Shown piece by piece: positions 15,352 to 21,820 of a stretch of 25,796 bases of DNA. Position 1 is the stretch's first letter. Each line of letters opens with the position of its first letter. The position numbers and the translations under genes are program-made. Below the pieces are notes generated by a model. It had not been told where the DNA came from. It did not search any database and saw only the letters and a program-made list of their open reading frames with translations. Source of the stretch: EX4572-165 sp964581795 (GTDB taxonomy: Archaea; Thermoplasmatota; E2; DHVEG-1); contig CAZOPW010000031.1 of the NCBI GenBank assembly GCA_964581795.1, positions 1 through 25,796 on the forward strand, read 5' to 3'.

Positions 15352-17523
15352 TTATTTTTGTTTTTTGTAATAATCATTGATGTTTTGTGGCAGTTCATCC
15401 AAGCTATATTGCTTGTTTTGTTGTGTTGTTGTATCATAAAAATGATATGGTGAAGGTTGTTTATGGTAGTCGTTTTGTTTTGATGATTGAGAAATCGTTG
15501 TGAATTGTTTTTCTTTCTTTTTTCTTGTAGTTGACTGATATCCAATAAGATAACCTACAATGACACCACCAATGATGCCAAAAGTGAGTATGAATATGAA
15601 AAAGCCTCCTATATCATCAAAATTAAGATTCCAAGAAGCCGTTTGAACGGGTGGAATTCCTACATATCGGCTGGATTGTACACCGCATTCTCCTGAAAGG
15701 GTTAATACTCCTGTTATGAGATCGCTATATTTGTAGTAAAATAATGCGTTTTGAACATTTTCTTCTTTTAAACTTTCTGCGTATTCGTAATAACTCACTG
15801 CAAGTAACGGCTCGATACCGTTTGCTCGACTGTCGCCAATACCTGCATTTGCACTCTCATTTGCTCTCTCTAGTCGTTGTTCGATTTTTTCTTGTGAATC
15901 AACATCAACGAGTTCTAGCGCAAGATTTGCTTTGGAGAGAGATTCTAATGCTTCAAATAATGCTGCTGCATAAAATTGGTTATTATAGTCTTCCTGAGCA
16001 CTATCCAGCATGTCTTGCGCTTCGGATAGTAAACCTGAAGTGGTACCGAGTTCTTGAAGGATTACCGTAGAATATGTAATTGATTGTTGTGCATCCTGAA
16101 TATAATCATTTGCTAGACTTTCTAATTGTGAGTCAGTGAAATTACCTGTATCTGAAAAGTAATTTGATAAACCAAGCCACCAACTTATGCTTTCAGTTCG
16201 TTGATTTGCAAAAGCAATCTCATATAATGCGGTAAAGTCTTCCCCTTGTTTGATAGATGATTGAGCTGATAAGAGATATTCATTTGCTTCAGTGGCTCTT
16301 TTTTGAGCAGCTCCGACACATTGTAATGTAATTGCACCGGAAACACTAGCATTTTTGGCTATACTGTTTTGATTGTTAAATAGATTTTGAGCGTCTTCTA
16401 AGGTGTTTTCAATGAATTTATCAGGGTTTTCTGAAGAAAAATAATCACATGCAAGTAAAACGAAATTCGCATTGATTAAGGATTGGAATGATTTACTAGT
16501 GCTGGTATAATACAAACCATCTTCATACCAATTTTTACTCGATGTAAAAGCATCATTTGCTCCGTTAAGATAATCAGTTACTCTATTACGGTAGTATGTT
16601 GGGAATCGATTTGGAATTAATGATGAGTCAAAAGCTTCTGTTGCATTTTGCAATGTTGTATTAGCATTATTTAATAGATTGATAGCGAGAGGTTTCATTG
16701 AGTCCAGATATTCTTCTGTTGAGATGCTGTTTGATGCAGTTTCCGATTCTATTTTATGTCCTGTATAATAGTATAATACATCATTAATGTCTTGAACTTC
16801 GATGACTTCTATACCATAATTTTTTTGAGCATAATCTGAAACATTTCGAGTGACTTGTCGGGCGATGGTTTGAGTCCCCCAATTTGTTCGAACTGTTTCA
16901 TAAATCGTCTCTGTGTAGGTATTCTGCCCTTCTAAAATTAAAAATCTGTTAGCTCCAACTGACGCAGCTGCATCTATCTTTTTCACTATTCCTCCAACTG
17001 GGCCTATACTTCCATCTGGATTGATCATTCCGGTCATAACTGTATTTTCAGCCATGTCCCATCCTTCTAAAAGGGAAACGACTGCAGCAGTCATTATTCC
17101 TCCGGCTGAGGGTCCTCCGATGATTGGTGAATCAGTTCGAATGACGAAGAAATAATCGTAATTATCTGGGTTTACCGAACATGTTGTATCTCTTTTTACA
17201 ATAGATGAAGCTACTTTAACTGCGAGCCGTGCAGAACCTTGCATGTCGATTTGAGCTAATGGAAGTGTATCAACAAATACTCGACCACTACCATTATTTT
17301 GCAGTGTGACAGTTATTGTGGAGATTACTCCAATATATCCTTGCTCTGTTTCTCCAACTGCTGGAGCATAAATGGTTACATTTCTATAATTTAAACTAAT
17401 TGAATCCTCATAAATTGTGCCTGGTGTTTGCGTTGATTGGATCGTTGTAATGGCAGATGCTTGAACGAAGAGGATTAATAGCATCACGATTAAGGTTTGT
17501 TTAATTCTAGTTGATTTTATCAT
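15352..17523 (-). CDS. Secreted/membrane-anchored Lon-type Ser-Lys protease (COG1750 type)
   Basis: A 723-residue exported protease. Residues 1-24 look like a signal peptide ending 'VQASA'. An S16-like catalytic domain follows: the nucleophile S139 lies in 'IIGGPSAGGIM' and the general base K182 in 'GGIVKKIDAA', 43 residues apart exactly as in Lon, with 'MTGMINPDGSIGPVGG' between. There is no ATPase domain, which fits the stand-alone archaeal serine proteases of COG1750. The middle 400 residues are helical and Asn/Ser/Glu-rich. One membrane segment near 645-665 (FFIFILTFGIIGGVIVGYLIG) is followed by a charged tail. The domain is thus held outside the cell with a cytoplasmic tail. AAGGAG 13 nt before the ATG and an AT-rich TATA candidate near 17569-17579 support the start. 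It is the first gene of a run with endA and the MBL gene. Confidence 0.85.
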   Translation of the reverse strand: MIKSTRIKQTLIVMLLILFVQASAITTIQSTQTPGTIYEDSISLNYRNVTIYAPAVGETEQGYIGVISTITVTLQNNGSGRVFVDTLPLAQIDMQGSARLAVKVASSIVKRDTTCSVNPDNYDYFFVIRTDSPIIGGPSAGGIMTAAVVSLLEGWDMAENTVMTGMINPDGSIGPVGGIVKKIDAAASVGANRFLILEGQNTYTETIYETVRTNWGTQTIARQVTRNVSDYAQKNYGIEVIEVQDINDVLYYYTGHKIESETASNSISTEEYLDSMKPLAINLLNNANTTLQNATEAFDSSLIPNRFPTYYRNRVTDYLNGANDAFTSSKNWYEDGLYYTSTSKSFQSLINANFVLLACDYFSSENPDKFIENTLEDAQNLFNNQNSIAKNASVSGAITLQCVGAAQKRATEANEYLLSAQSSIKQGEDFTALYEIAFANQRTESISWWLGLSNYFSDTGNFTDSQLESLANDYIQDAQQSITYSTVILQELGTTSGLLSEAQDMLDSAQEDYNNQFYAAALFEALESLSKANLALELVDVDSQEKIEQRLERANESANAGIGDSRANGIEPLLAVSYYEYAESLKEENVQNALFYYKYSDLITGVLTLSGECGVQSSRYVGIPPVQTASWNLNFDDIGGFFIFILTFGIIGGVIVGYLIGYQSTTRKKKEKQFTTISQSSKQNDYHKQPSPYHFYDTTTQQNKQYSLDELPQNINDYYKKQK

Positions 17524-17616
17524 AGTTTAATTCGCGCTCCTTTTTTATATGATTTTTAAGTCTGTCATTATTTTATAATTACGAAGAAACTTATTTTTTC
17601 CAATGGAGGAGAGGTT

Positions 17617-17625
17617 ATTTATACT
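17617..17625 (+). promoter_or_regulatory. TATA-like box before the hairpin locus
   Basis: TTTATACTT reads on the plus strand about 25 nt before the G-rich stretch that begins the hairpin locus (around 17643). It is the main argument for a plus-strand transcript there. A CTATATAAA at 17932-17940 can also be read on the opposite strand as TTTATATAG, so a minus-strand transcript is not excluded. Confidence 0.3.
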
Positions 17626-17642
17626 TTTTAATATGATGAGGA

Positions 17643-17743
17643 AGGGGGCAGGGAGGAAGATCATTTTTTTTAGAGGGAAAAGCAAAAAGGAGGAAATAAA
17701 AAATAAAAGGGATGATCTTCCTCCCATTTTTTTGCTTTTTTTT
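17643..17743 (+). ncRNA. Candidate structured RNA: long hairpin followed by T-tracts
   Basis: GGGAGGAAGATCAT (17651-17664) is perfectly complementary to ATGATCTTCCTCCC (17712-17725), a 14-bp stem with a 47-nt loop. The stem can extend inward because the loop begins with a T-run and ends with A-rich sequence. Directly after the stem come T-runs of seven and eight (17727-17743), and a TATA-like box lies 25 nt before the predicted 5' end. Promoter, stem and T-tract together look like a short independent transcript. It matches no RNA family I know. The orientation is inferred. Confidence 0.35.
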
Positions 17744-17781
17744 CTTGTTTGTTTCGGGGCAGCATTGAGATAAAATCTTCT

Positions 17782-17819
17782 GAAGAAGGCTTTAAAGGAG
17801 GCAGGAAAAGCCTTTCTTC
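17782..17819. repeat. Second hairpin, 11-bp stem with one bulge
   Basis: GAAGAAGGCTT (17782-17792) pairs with AAGCCTTTCTTC (17808-17819) leaving one bulged T; the loop is 15 nt and purine-rich (TAAAGGAGGCAGGAA). No T-tract follows on either strand, so it is not a simple terminator. Confidence 0.4.
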
Positions 17820-17859
17820 TGTAGGAAGCGCGGGGTAATTGTTTTGGGGTTTTTATCAT

Positions 17860-17921
17860 GTGTGTCACACTCATTTACGTTTTTTAAACGTTACATAACG
17901 TAACACTACGATGATACGTAT
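17860..17921. promoter_or_regulatory. Cluster of short palindromes, distal part of the blaI control region
   Basis: Four dyads lie almost end to end: GTGTGTCACAC (17860-17870, odd centre), ACGTTTTTTAAACGT (17877-17891), GTTACATAACGTAAC (17890-17904, one mismatched pair) and ATACGTAT (17914-17921). The third contains TACATAACGTA, close to the TACATTATGTA core of the promoter-proximal site. Several bound regulators, or one with several sites, are likely. Confidence 0.45.
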
Positions 17922-17981
17922 GTTAATACCCCTATATAAAACTTACGAAACTGCCTGATAAAATCGAATTTTCTCATAAAA

Positions 17982-17996
17982 GCTACATTATGTAGC
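17982..17996. promoter_or_regulatory. BlaI-type operator (TACA-TTA-TGTA dyad)
   Basis: GCTACATTATGTAGC is a perfect 15-bp palindrome around a central T. Its TACA...TGTA halves match the half-sites bound by BlaI/MecI repressors. It ends 8 nt before the TATA box of the BlaI-like gene, where a bound dimer would cover the TFB recognition element, so autorepression is the likely role. Confidence 0.55.
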
Positions 17997-18004
17997 GTGA
18001 CAAA

Positions 18005-18013
18005 TTATAAATA
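18005..18013 (+). promoter_or_regulatory. TATA box of the blaI-M56 operon
   Basis: TTATAAATA is centred about 30 nt before the ATG at 18039. There is no Shine-Dalgarno in the T-rich spacer, so the transcript is probably leaderless or nearly so. Confidence 0.5.
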
Positions 18014-18038
18014 CTAAAAAGATATTAATATTTTTTTA

Positions 18039-18422
18039 ATGACAAAAAACGTTGGCCCACTTGAACGAAAAATACTAGCAATCCTATGGAATAAAAGGGA
18101 AGCCACCGCAAGACAGATCTGCACAGCACTTGAGAATCAGGATGAACGACGAGCATATTCAACTGTCAGAACCATTATAAAAAGATTAGTAAGAAAAAAA
18201 ATAATTTCTCAACATAGGCATCCAACTAACAGACAATATATCTATTCACCACTTATAACAAAAGACGAATTAGAAACGACAATTGTTCGAAAAACCCTTA
18301 CCGATTTATTAAAAAGATTTGAACAAAGCACCATAAATTATTTAGCTGAAGAGCTCTCTGATAATAAGGAAGAAATAAATCGATTAAAACAAAAATTAGC
18401 TGAGATGAAAAAGGATGAATGA
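18039..18422 (+). CDS. BlaI/MecI/CopY-family winged-helix repressor
   Basis: A 127-residue transcriptional regulator. Residues 5-75 form the winged helix: 'LERKILAILWNKREATARQICTAL', recognition helix 'RAYSTVRTIIKRLVRKKII', and a wing 'HRHPTNRQYIYSPLI'. The C-terminal helices (85-127) are the dimerisation part and end in a Lys/Glu-rich coiled segment. In staphylococcal BlaI the sensor pathway cuts at an Asn-Phe bond in this region; here the equivalent place reads 'LLKRFEQS', so Arg replaces Asn. The stop codon overlaps the start of the M56 gene by 8 bases, implying coupled expression. A TACA...TGTA palindrome just upstream is the likely operator. Family assignment is firm; the signal and regulon are unknown. 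Confidence 0.88.
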   Translation: MTKNVGPLERKILAILWNKREATARQICTALENQDERRAYSTVRTIIKRLVRKKIISQHRHPTNRQYIYSPLITKDELETTIVRKTLTDLLKRFEQSTINYLAEELSDNKEEINRLKQKLAEMKKDE

Positions 18423-19863
18423 GATACTATTTGTAATACTCTTATCAATCATTTTCACCGGTATTGCCTATGGTATAGCAGAATTACTGATGAAATTATT
18501 AAAAATCGATCATCCAAAAAATACTTTTTTTATTTACTTCATTGTTTTTCTCCTCGCAATCACAATAGTACCACTTACCAGTATCTGCCTTTCTGAATCT
18601 ATGGATATAAATAATAAGGAGAATATGAATGAATCTTTGAATCATTTAACGAACACATCTTTGGATAACCTTTCCAATTCACAAATTTCATCAAGGATAA
18701 CACCTCTTTCAAATACAGAAAACGGTGAACTAAAACCAGAAAAAACTCCTTCAAAGTATATACTTGAAATATCATGGTATGATCTAATAATAGATGAAAA
18801 TGTTACTGAAAGACAAATTGAGAAAACATCAAATACAAAAGATCTATCTGAAAATGAACAACAAGATTCATTTATGTCATCATTAGTTTCAACTACTGAT
18901 TCCCTCCCTCCATTTATTCTTTTTTCAATACTTCTCTTCTCATGTGCATTTTTCATTGTTGTTTACTATGTGTTTTTTGGGAAAAAACACTATTTATCAA
19001 GAATTCATGCGATACCATCACGACATAAAAAACTCAATAATCTTGTAGGAGAAATATCAAATGAACTCCACCTGAAAACACCAAAAATGTATTTATATAA
19101 TGGTACACCAAACGCATTCGTTCTCGGGCATCCTGCGGTTCTTGTAGTTTCAAATAAACTCTTGCAGGTGTTATCAGAGAAAGAATTAAAAACAGCTCTT
19201 CGCCATGAACTTACTCATATCAAACACCATGATGTCTTATTGAAAGCTTTCATTCAATCAGTTCGAATCTTTTGCTTCTACAATCCGTTTATCCATCTTA
19301 TTGCTAAAAAAGTATTTAATTCACGGGAACTCCTTGCAGATGCAAGGTATAATACAAGTCATGATGATAAAATCTCATTCATGGAAGCTCTCATCAAAAT
19401 TGCAGAATATTCAAAATCATCATATGGTGAGAATAAAGCAAATCCTGCACTCTCGGTCTCACTGTTGGAACTTAGTTCAGCTCATCCAACCATGACCGAA
19501 CGATTCATCAGTCTTTTCAAACAATGTAAGAAAAAAACAATATTGACCGTTCTAATTAGCTTCATTATAGTATTCACAAATATTTCAGCTGTTCTTTTCA
19601 CTCAATCCTATTTCGCTCAACCAATAGAATCGGATTCATCTTCTGAAAAAATTGTAAATGTTGAAAAACAATATCTTGTTCAAGATATCACCTATACAAC
19701 AATATATCAAGATAACGAACCATATCGGGGAAAAATGATCCATAGGACTTTATACAATGTGATTAGTTTACCAACTTTTTCAAATAATAGTAATATTAAG
19801 GAAATTATCAATTATATCCTTCTTTGTTACTATAGTAATCAACAAGAAACATCAGCTTTTTAG
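18415..19863 (+). CDS. BlaR1-like M56 membrane metallopeptidase with an unfamiliar sensor
   Basis: A 482-residue integral membrane zinc protease, partner of the repressor that it overlaps by 8 bases. Hydrophobic segments lie at about 3-25, 34-56, 163-188 and 375-398. The zinc site is H264-E-L-T-H268 with the third ligand E305 in 'RELLAD', in the cytoplasmic loop between segments three and four, as in BlaR1. Unlike BlaR1 it has no ~250-residue penicillin-binding sensor at the C-terminus, only about 85 residues after the last segment. A ~105-residue Asn/Ser/Glu-rich loop (57-162) between segments two and three is the other outward region. By analogy it senses an envelope signal and triggers removal of the repressor; the signal is unknown. 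It is convergent with the next gene, 69 nt away. Confidence 0.82.
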   Translation: MNEILFVILLSIIFTGIAYGIAELLMKLLKIDHPKNTFFIYFIVFLLAITIVPLTSICLSESMDINNKENMNESLNHLTNTSLDNLSNSQISSRITPLSNTENGELKPEKTPSKYILEISWYDLIIDENVTERQIEKTSNTKDLSENEQQDSFMSSLVSTTDSLPPFILFSILLFSCAFFIVVYYVFFGKKHYLSRIHAIPSRHKKLNNLVGEISNELHLKTPKMYLYNGTPNAFVLGHPAVLVVSNKLLQVLSEKELKTALRHELTHIKHHDVLLKAFIQSVRIFCFYNPFIHLIAKKVFNSRELLADARYNTSHDDKISFMEALIKIAEYSKSSYGENKANPALSVSLLELSSAHPTMTERFISLFKQCKKKTILTVLISFIIVFTNISAVLFTQSYFAQPIESDSSSEKIVNVEKQYLVQDITYTTIYQDNEPYRGKMIHRTLYNVISLPTFSNNSNIKEIINYILLCYYSNQQETSAF

Positions 19864-19932
19864 TTCATTATGCATAATTTTAAAATGAATGATTTGCAAA
19901 GAAAAGAAGAGAGGATGAGAAGTATTTTTCTC

Positions 19933-21498
19933 TTAAAATAACGGCCAGATATGATACCATTGATCATTAACAAAGACATCAATAGTAAGTGAGAAAAAGG
20001 TAATTGATCCTGTTTTATTCACATAGAATTCGGATAATGGCCACACAGTCCATTCCAAATGAAAATCATCTGCAGAAAGTGTTTCACCAAATAATTTTAT
20101 CCCGTTTTCTGGTCCTCTAATCAATAAATCCATATTACTTAAAGACTGTTCATTAGTATCTAATGTTAAAAAACCGGAAACATTAGATTTCCATGAAAAA
20201 TAAATATGTTCAGCAGTCGGTTCTGCATCTAATTGCGCCTCCCATTCTTCAAAGATTATATCTAAATCAACATGTAAAGATGGATCCTTAAATACTTCAA
20301 AATCTCCAGGATTCGTTAAATTCCAAAACGCAGTTAAATCCACTGTTGATAAATCATTAATCGATAGATTAATTGTTGGGTTTTGTAATGAATTTAAAAG
20401 GTACACTGTTGTCCCATCAGAATCGATTGAAACATGATAGGAACCATTTTCTTTAGACGGAACCCATTCCGCTGCTAATTTACGAGGCGTATTTTCAATT
20501 AATGCATATTTACAAACACCAATTTCATCTGTTTCAACAAGTACGCTTACATCATACATGCTCTCACTTTGATATTCAATACTTCCTCCATCGGAAGAAA
20601 ATGGTGTCAACGTTAATGAAAATGATATCTCTTCAGGTAATGAATCAATGGTTAATTTCGTTTCTTTTGTGTCACCCTCTACAGTTTTTTTCATATCTGC
20701 AGTAAATATTGTATCAAATGGAGAATCTCTGGTGAACTTATATTCCCATGTATTTGGATCTAGAGTGGATTGAATTGTGATCTGAGTTTCTGTTGCCGGT
20801 TGAAAACCAAAGGAATATGTTCTTTCTACTTCAGTATCATCATAAGAAGCGAATAAATTTATTTCTTTTTCAGATTGTCCCGATTCGTAGGTAGGATTCA
20901 TATTCAAAGTAATCCCTGTTGTTTGATCACTTGGCTGGATAAAAAGTAGGGAAGATAACTGAATTCTGCTTGGTATTACATTATTTTCGCCACCTGAGTT
21001 ATCATACCCTACAGAGATTAGATTATCAGCGATATTTGCTGAAAGTGAAAACGAATTCTCTTTGATTTCCTCGGAAAGTAGTTCTACAGATACAGAAAAC
21101 ACTGCTCCAAGTATGAAGTCTGGTGAAAGAGTAATATAAGGTAACAAAAGATATTGAACCTGAATATCTTTTCCATCAACTCCTGTATTCTGATTATTAT
21201 CAATGTCAAGTTTATTGTTTAACCCAAATATAATATCTGTTGTTTTTTCAACGTCATTAAATGCTGTGTTAATGGAGCTAGTAAAAAAATTCAATTGAAG
21301 TTCTTGGTTTCTTCCAAAAAAAACATTTTTCAGTAATTTTTTCCCGTCAAAGATTTGTTCTTTGAGAGCCTTCTCGTTGTGATTCTGATTTTTTATTGTT
21401 CTCATATTAAATTGTTGAAATGCAACTGCAAAACTCGTTGCAATTATTAATAGTAATGTAATAAACATTACACCTGCAATAATCCCTCTTTTATTCAT
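19933..21498 (-). CDS. Large surface protein with pilin-like N-terminal membrane segment
   Basis: Function not recognised. The N-terminus 'MNKRGIIAGVMFITLLLIIA' has a basic start, a glycine and a ~22-residue hydrophobic stretch, the layout of archaeal class III (pilin-type) signal sequences, although a simple membrane anchor is equally possible. A charged helix (32-60, KNQNHNEKALKEQIFDGKK) follows, then about 450 residues of beta-rich, Ser/Thr/Asp-rich sequence ending 'WYHIWPLF'. Several N-glycosylation sequons (NLS, NLT, NGS, NVS, NKT) fit an exposed protein. There is one cysteine (IGVCKY). GAGGTGAT 8 nt before the ATG is a strong Shine-Dalgarno and an AT-rich TATA candidate lies at 21517-21530. 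It faces the M56 protease gene convergently, but no functional link is shown. Confidence 0.65.
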   Translation of the reverse strand: MNKRGIIAGVMFITLLLIIATSFAVAFQQFNMRTIKNQNHNEKALKEQIFDGKKLLKNVFFGRNQELQLNFFTSSINTAFNDVEKTTDIIFGLNNKLDIDNNQNTGVDGKDIQVQYLLLPYITLSPDFILGAVFSVSVELLSEEIKENSFSLSANIADNLISVGYDNSGGENNVIPSRIQLSSLLFIQPSDQTTGITLNMNPTYESGQSEKEINLFASYDDTEVERTYSFGFQPATETQITIQSTLDPNTWEYKFTRDSPFDTIFTADMKKTVEGDTKETKLTIDSLPEEISFSLTLTPFSSDGGSIEYQSESMYDVSVLVETDEIGVCKYALIENTPRKLAAEWVPSKENGSYHVSIDSDGTTVYLLNSLQNPTINLSINDLSTVDLTAFWNLTNPGDFEVFKDPSLHVDLDIIFEEWEAQLDAEPTAEHIYFSWKSNVSGFLTLDTNEQSLSNMDLLIRGPENGIKLFGETLSADDFHLEWTVWPLSEFYVNKTGSITFFSLTIDVFVNDQWYHIWPLF

Positions 21499-21820
21499 AA
21501 ACTTTTATCACCTCTATATATATTATATCTGTTGGTTCTCTCTTATATCATTTTGTACGATTTCCTCTGTAATTGTCGAATTTTTTTTATTCCTAGTTTA
21601 AAAATAACAACCGATTTTTAAACAAAATACGCCTTTATAATTATTGATTATTATTCAATTTTACCAAAATTATACAAAATTAACATTATAATAACTAAAT
21701 TTCTTCCCGATATTCTTAAGTAGCATGATAGGATACCATGCATCCATTTAGGAGTTAATAAAAGAAATCCTAGGAAAATACACACAAAAAAAACGGTATG
21801 AGAAATGGAGGCATGATGAA
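21499..21820. other. Divergent intergenic region of 322 nt before pycB
   Basis: The left end holds the Shine-Dalgarno (21507-21514) and TATA candidate (21517-21530) of the minus-strand surface-protein gene. The right side holds several AT-rich TATA candidates for pycB (around 21631-21642 and 21666-21680), a palindromic TCCTAGGA near 21766-21775 and the pycB ribosome-binding site. I see no additional gene. Confidence 0.45.
21807..21811 (+). promoter_or_regulatory. Ribosome-binding site deciding the pycB start
   Basis: GGAGG lies 9 nt before the ATG at 21821. Two earlier ATGs (21813 and 21816) sit too close and open only a nine-codon frame, so 21821 is the start. Confidence 0.6.

Larger units (their letters stand above)
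17524..18038. other. Structured non-coding region of 515 nt between two divergent genes
   Basis: The stretch holds the promoter of the secreted protease gene on the left, then about 220 nt with unusually G-rich purine tracts and two good hairpins (17651-17725 and 17782-17819), then a run of short palindromes from 17860 to 17996, then the promoter of the BlaI-like gene. A 109-codon minus-strand frame (17545-17874) crosses it but is basic, low in complexity and built over the hairpins, so I do not call it a gene. Confidence 0.55.

Noticed and set aside
15744..16070. 108-codon plus-strand frame inside the secreted protease gene
   Set aside because: Antisense shadow in a low-complexity coding region, without promoter or ribosome-binding site.
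17633..17639. ATGATGA as a C box of a C/D guide RNA
   Set aside because: No D box (CTGA) at the ~50-60 nt distance expected; the nearest CTGA is about 145 nt away.
17641..17665. Resemblance of GGAAGGGGGCAGGGAGG to the SRP RNA loop or RNase P RNA start
   Set aside because: The similarity is limited to a few purines; the paired context and conserved neighbouring segments of either RNA are absent.
17545..17874. 109-codon minus-strand frame beginning MSVTHMIKTP
   Set aside because: Highly basic and then low-complexity hydrophobic, lies across two hairpins and the promoter of the secreted protease gene, and has no ribosome-binding site. More likely a chance frame in a non-coding region.
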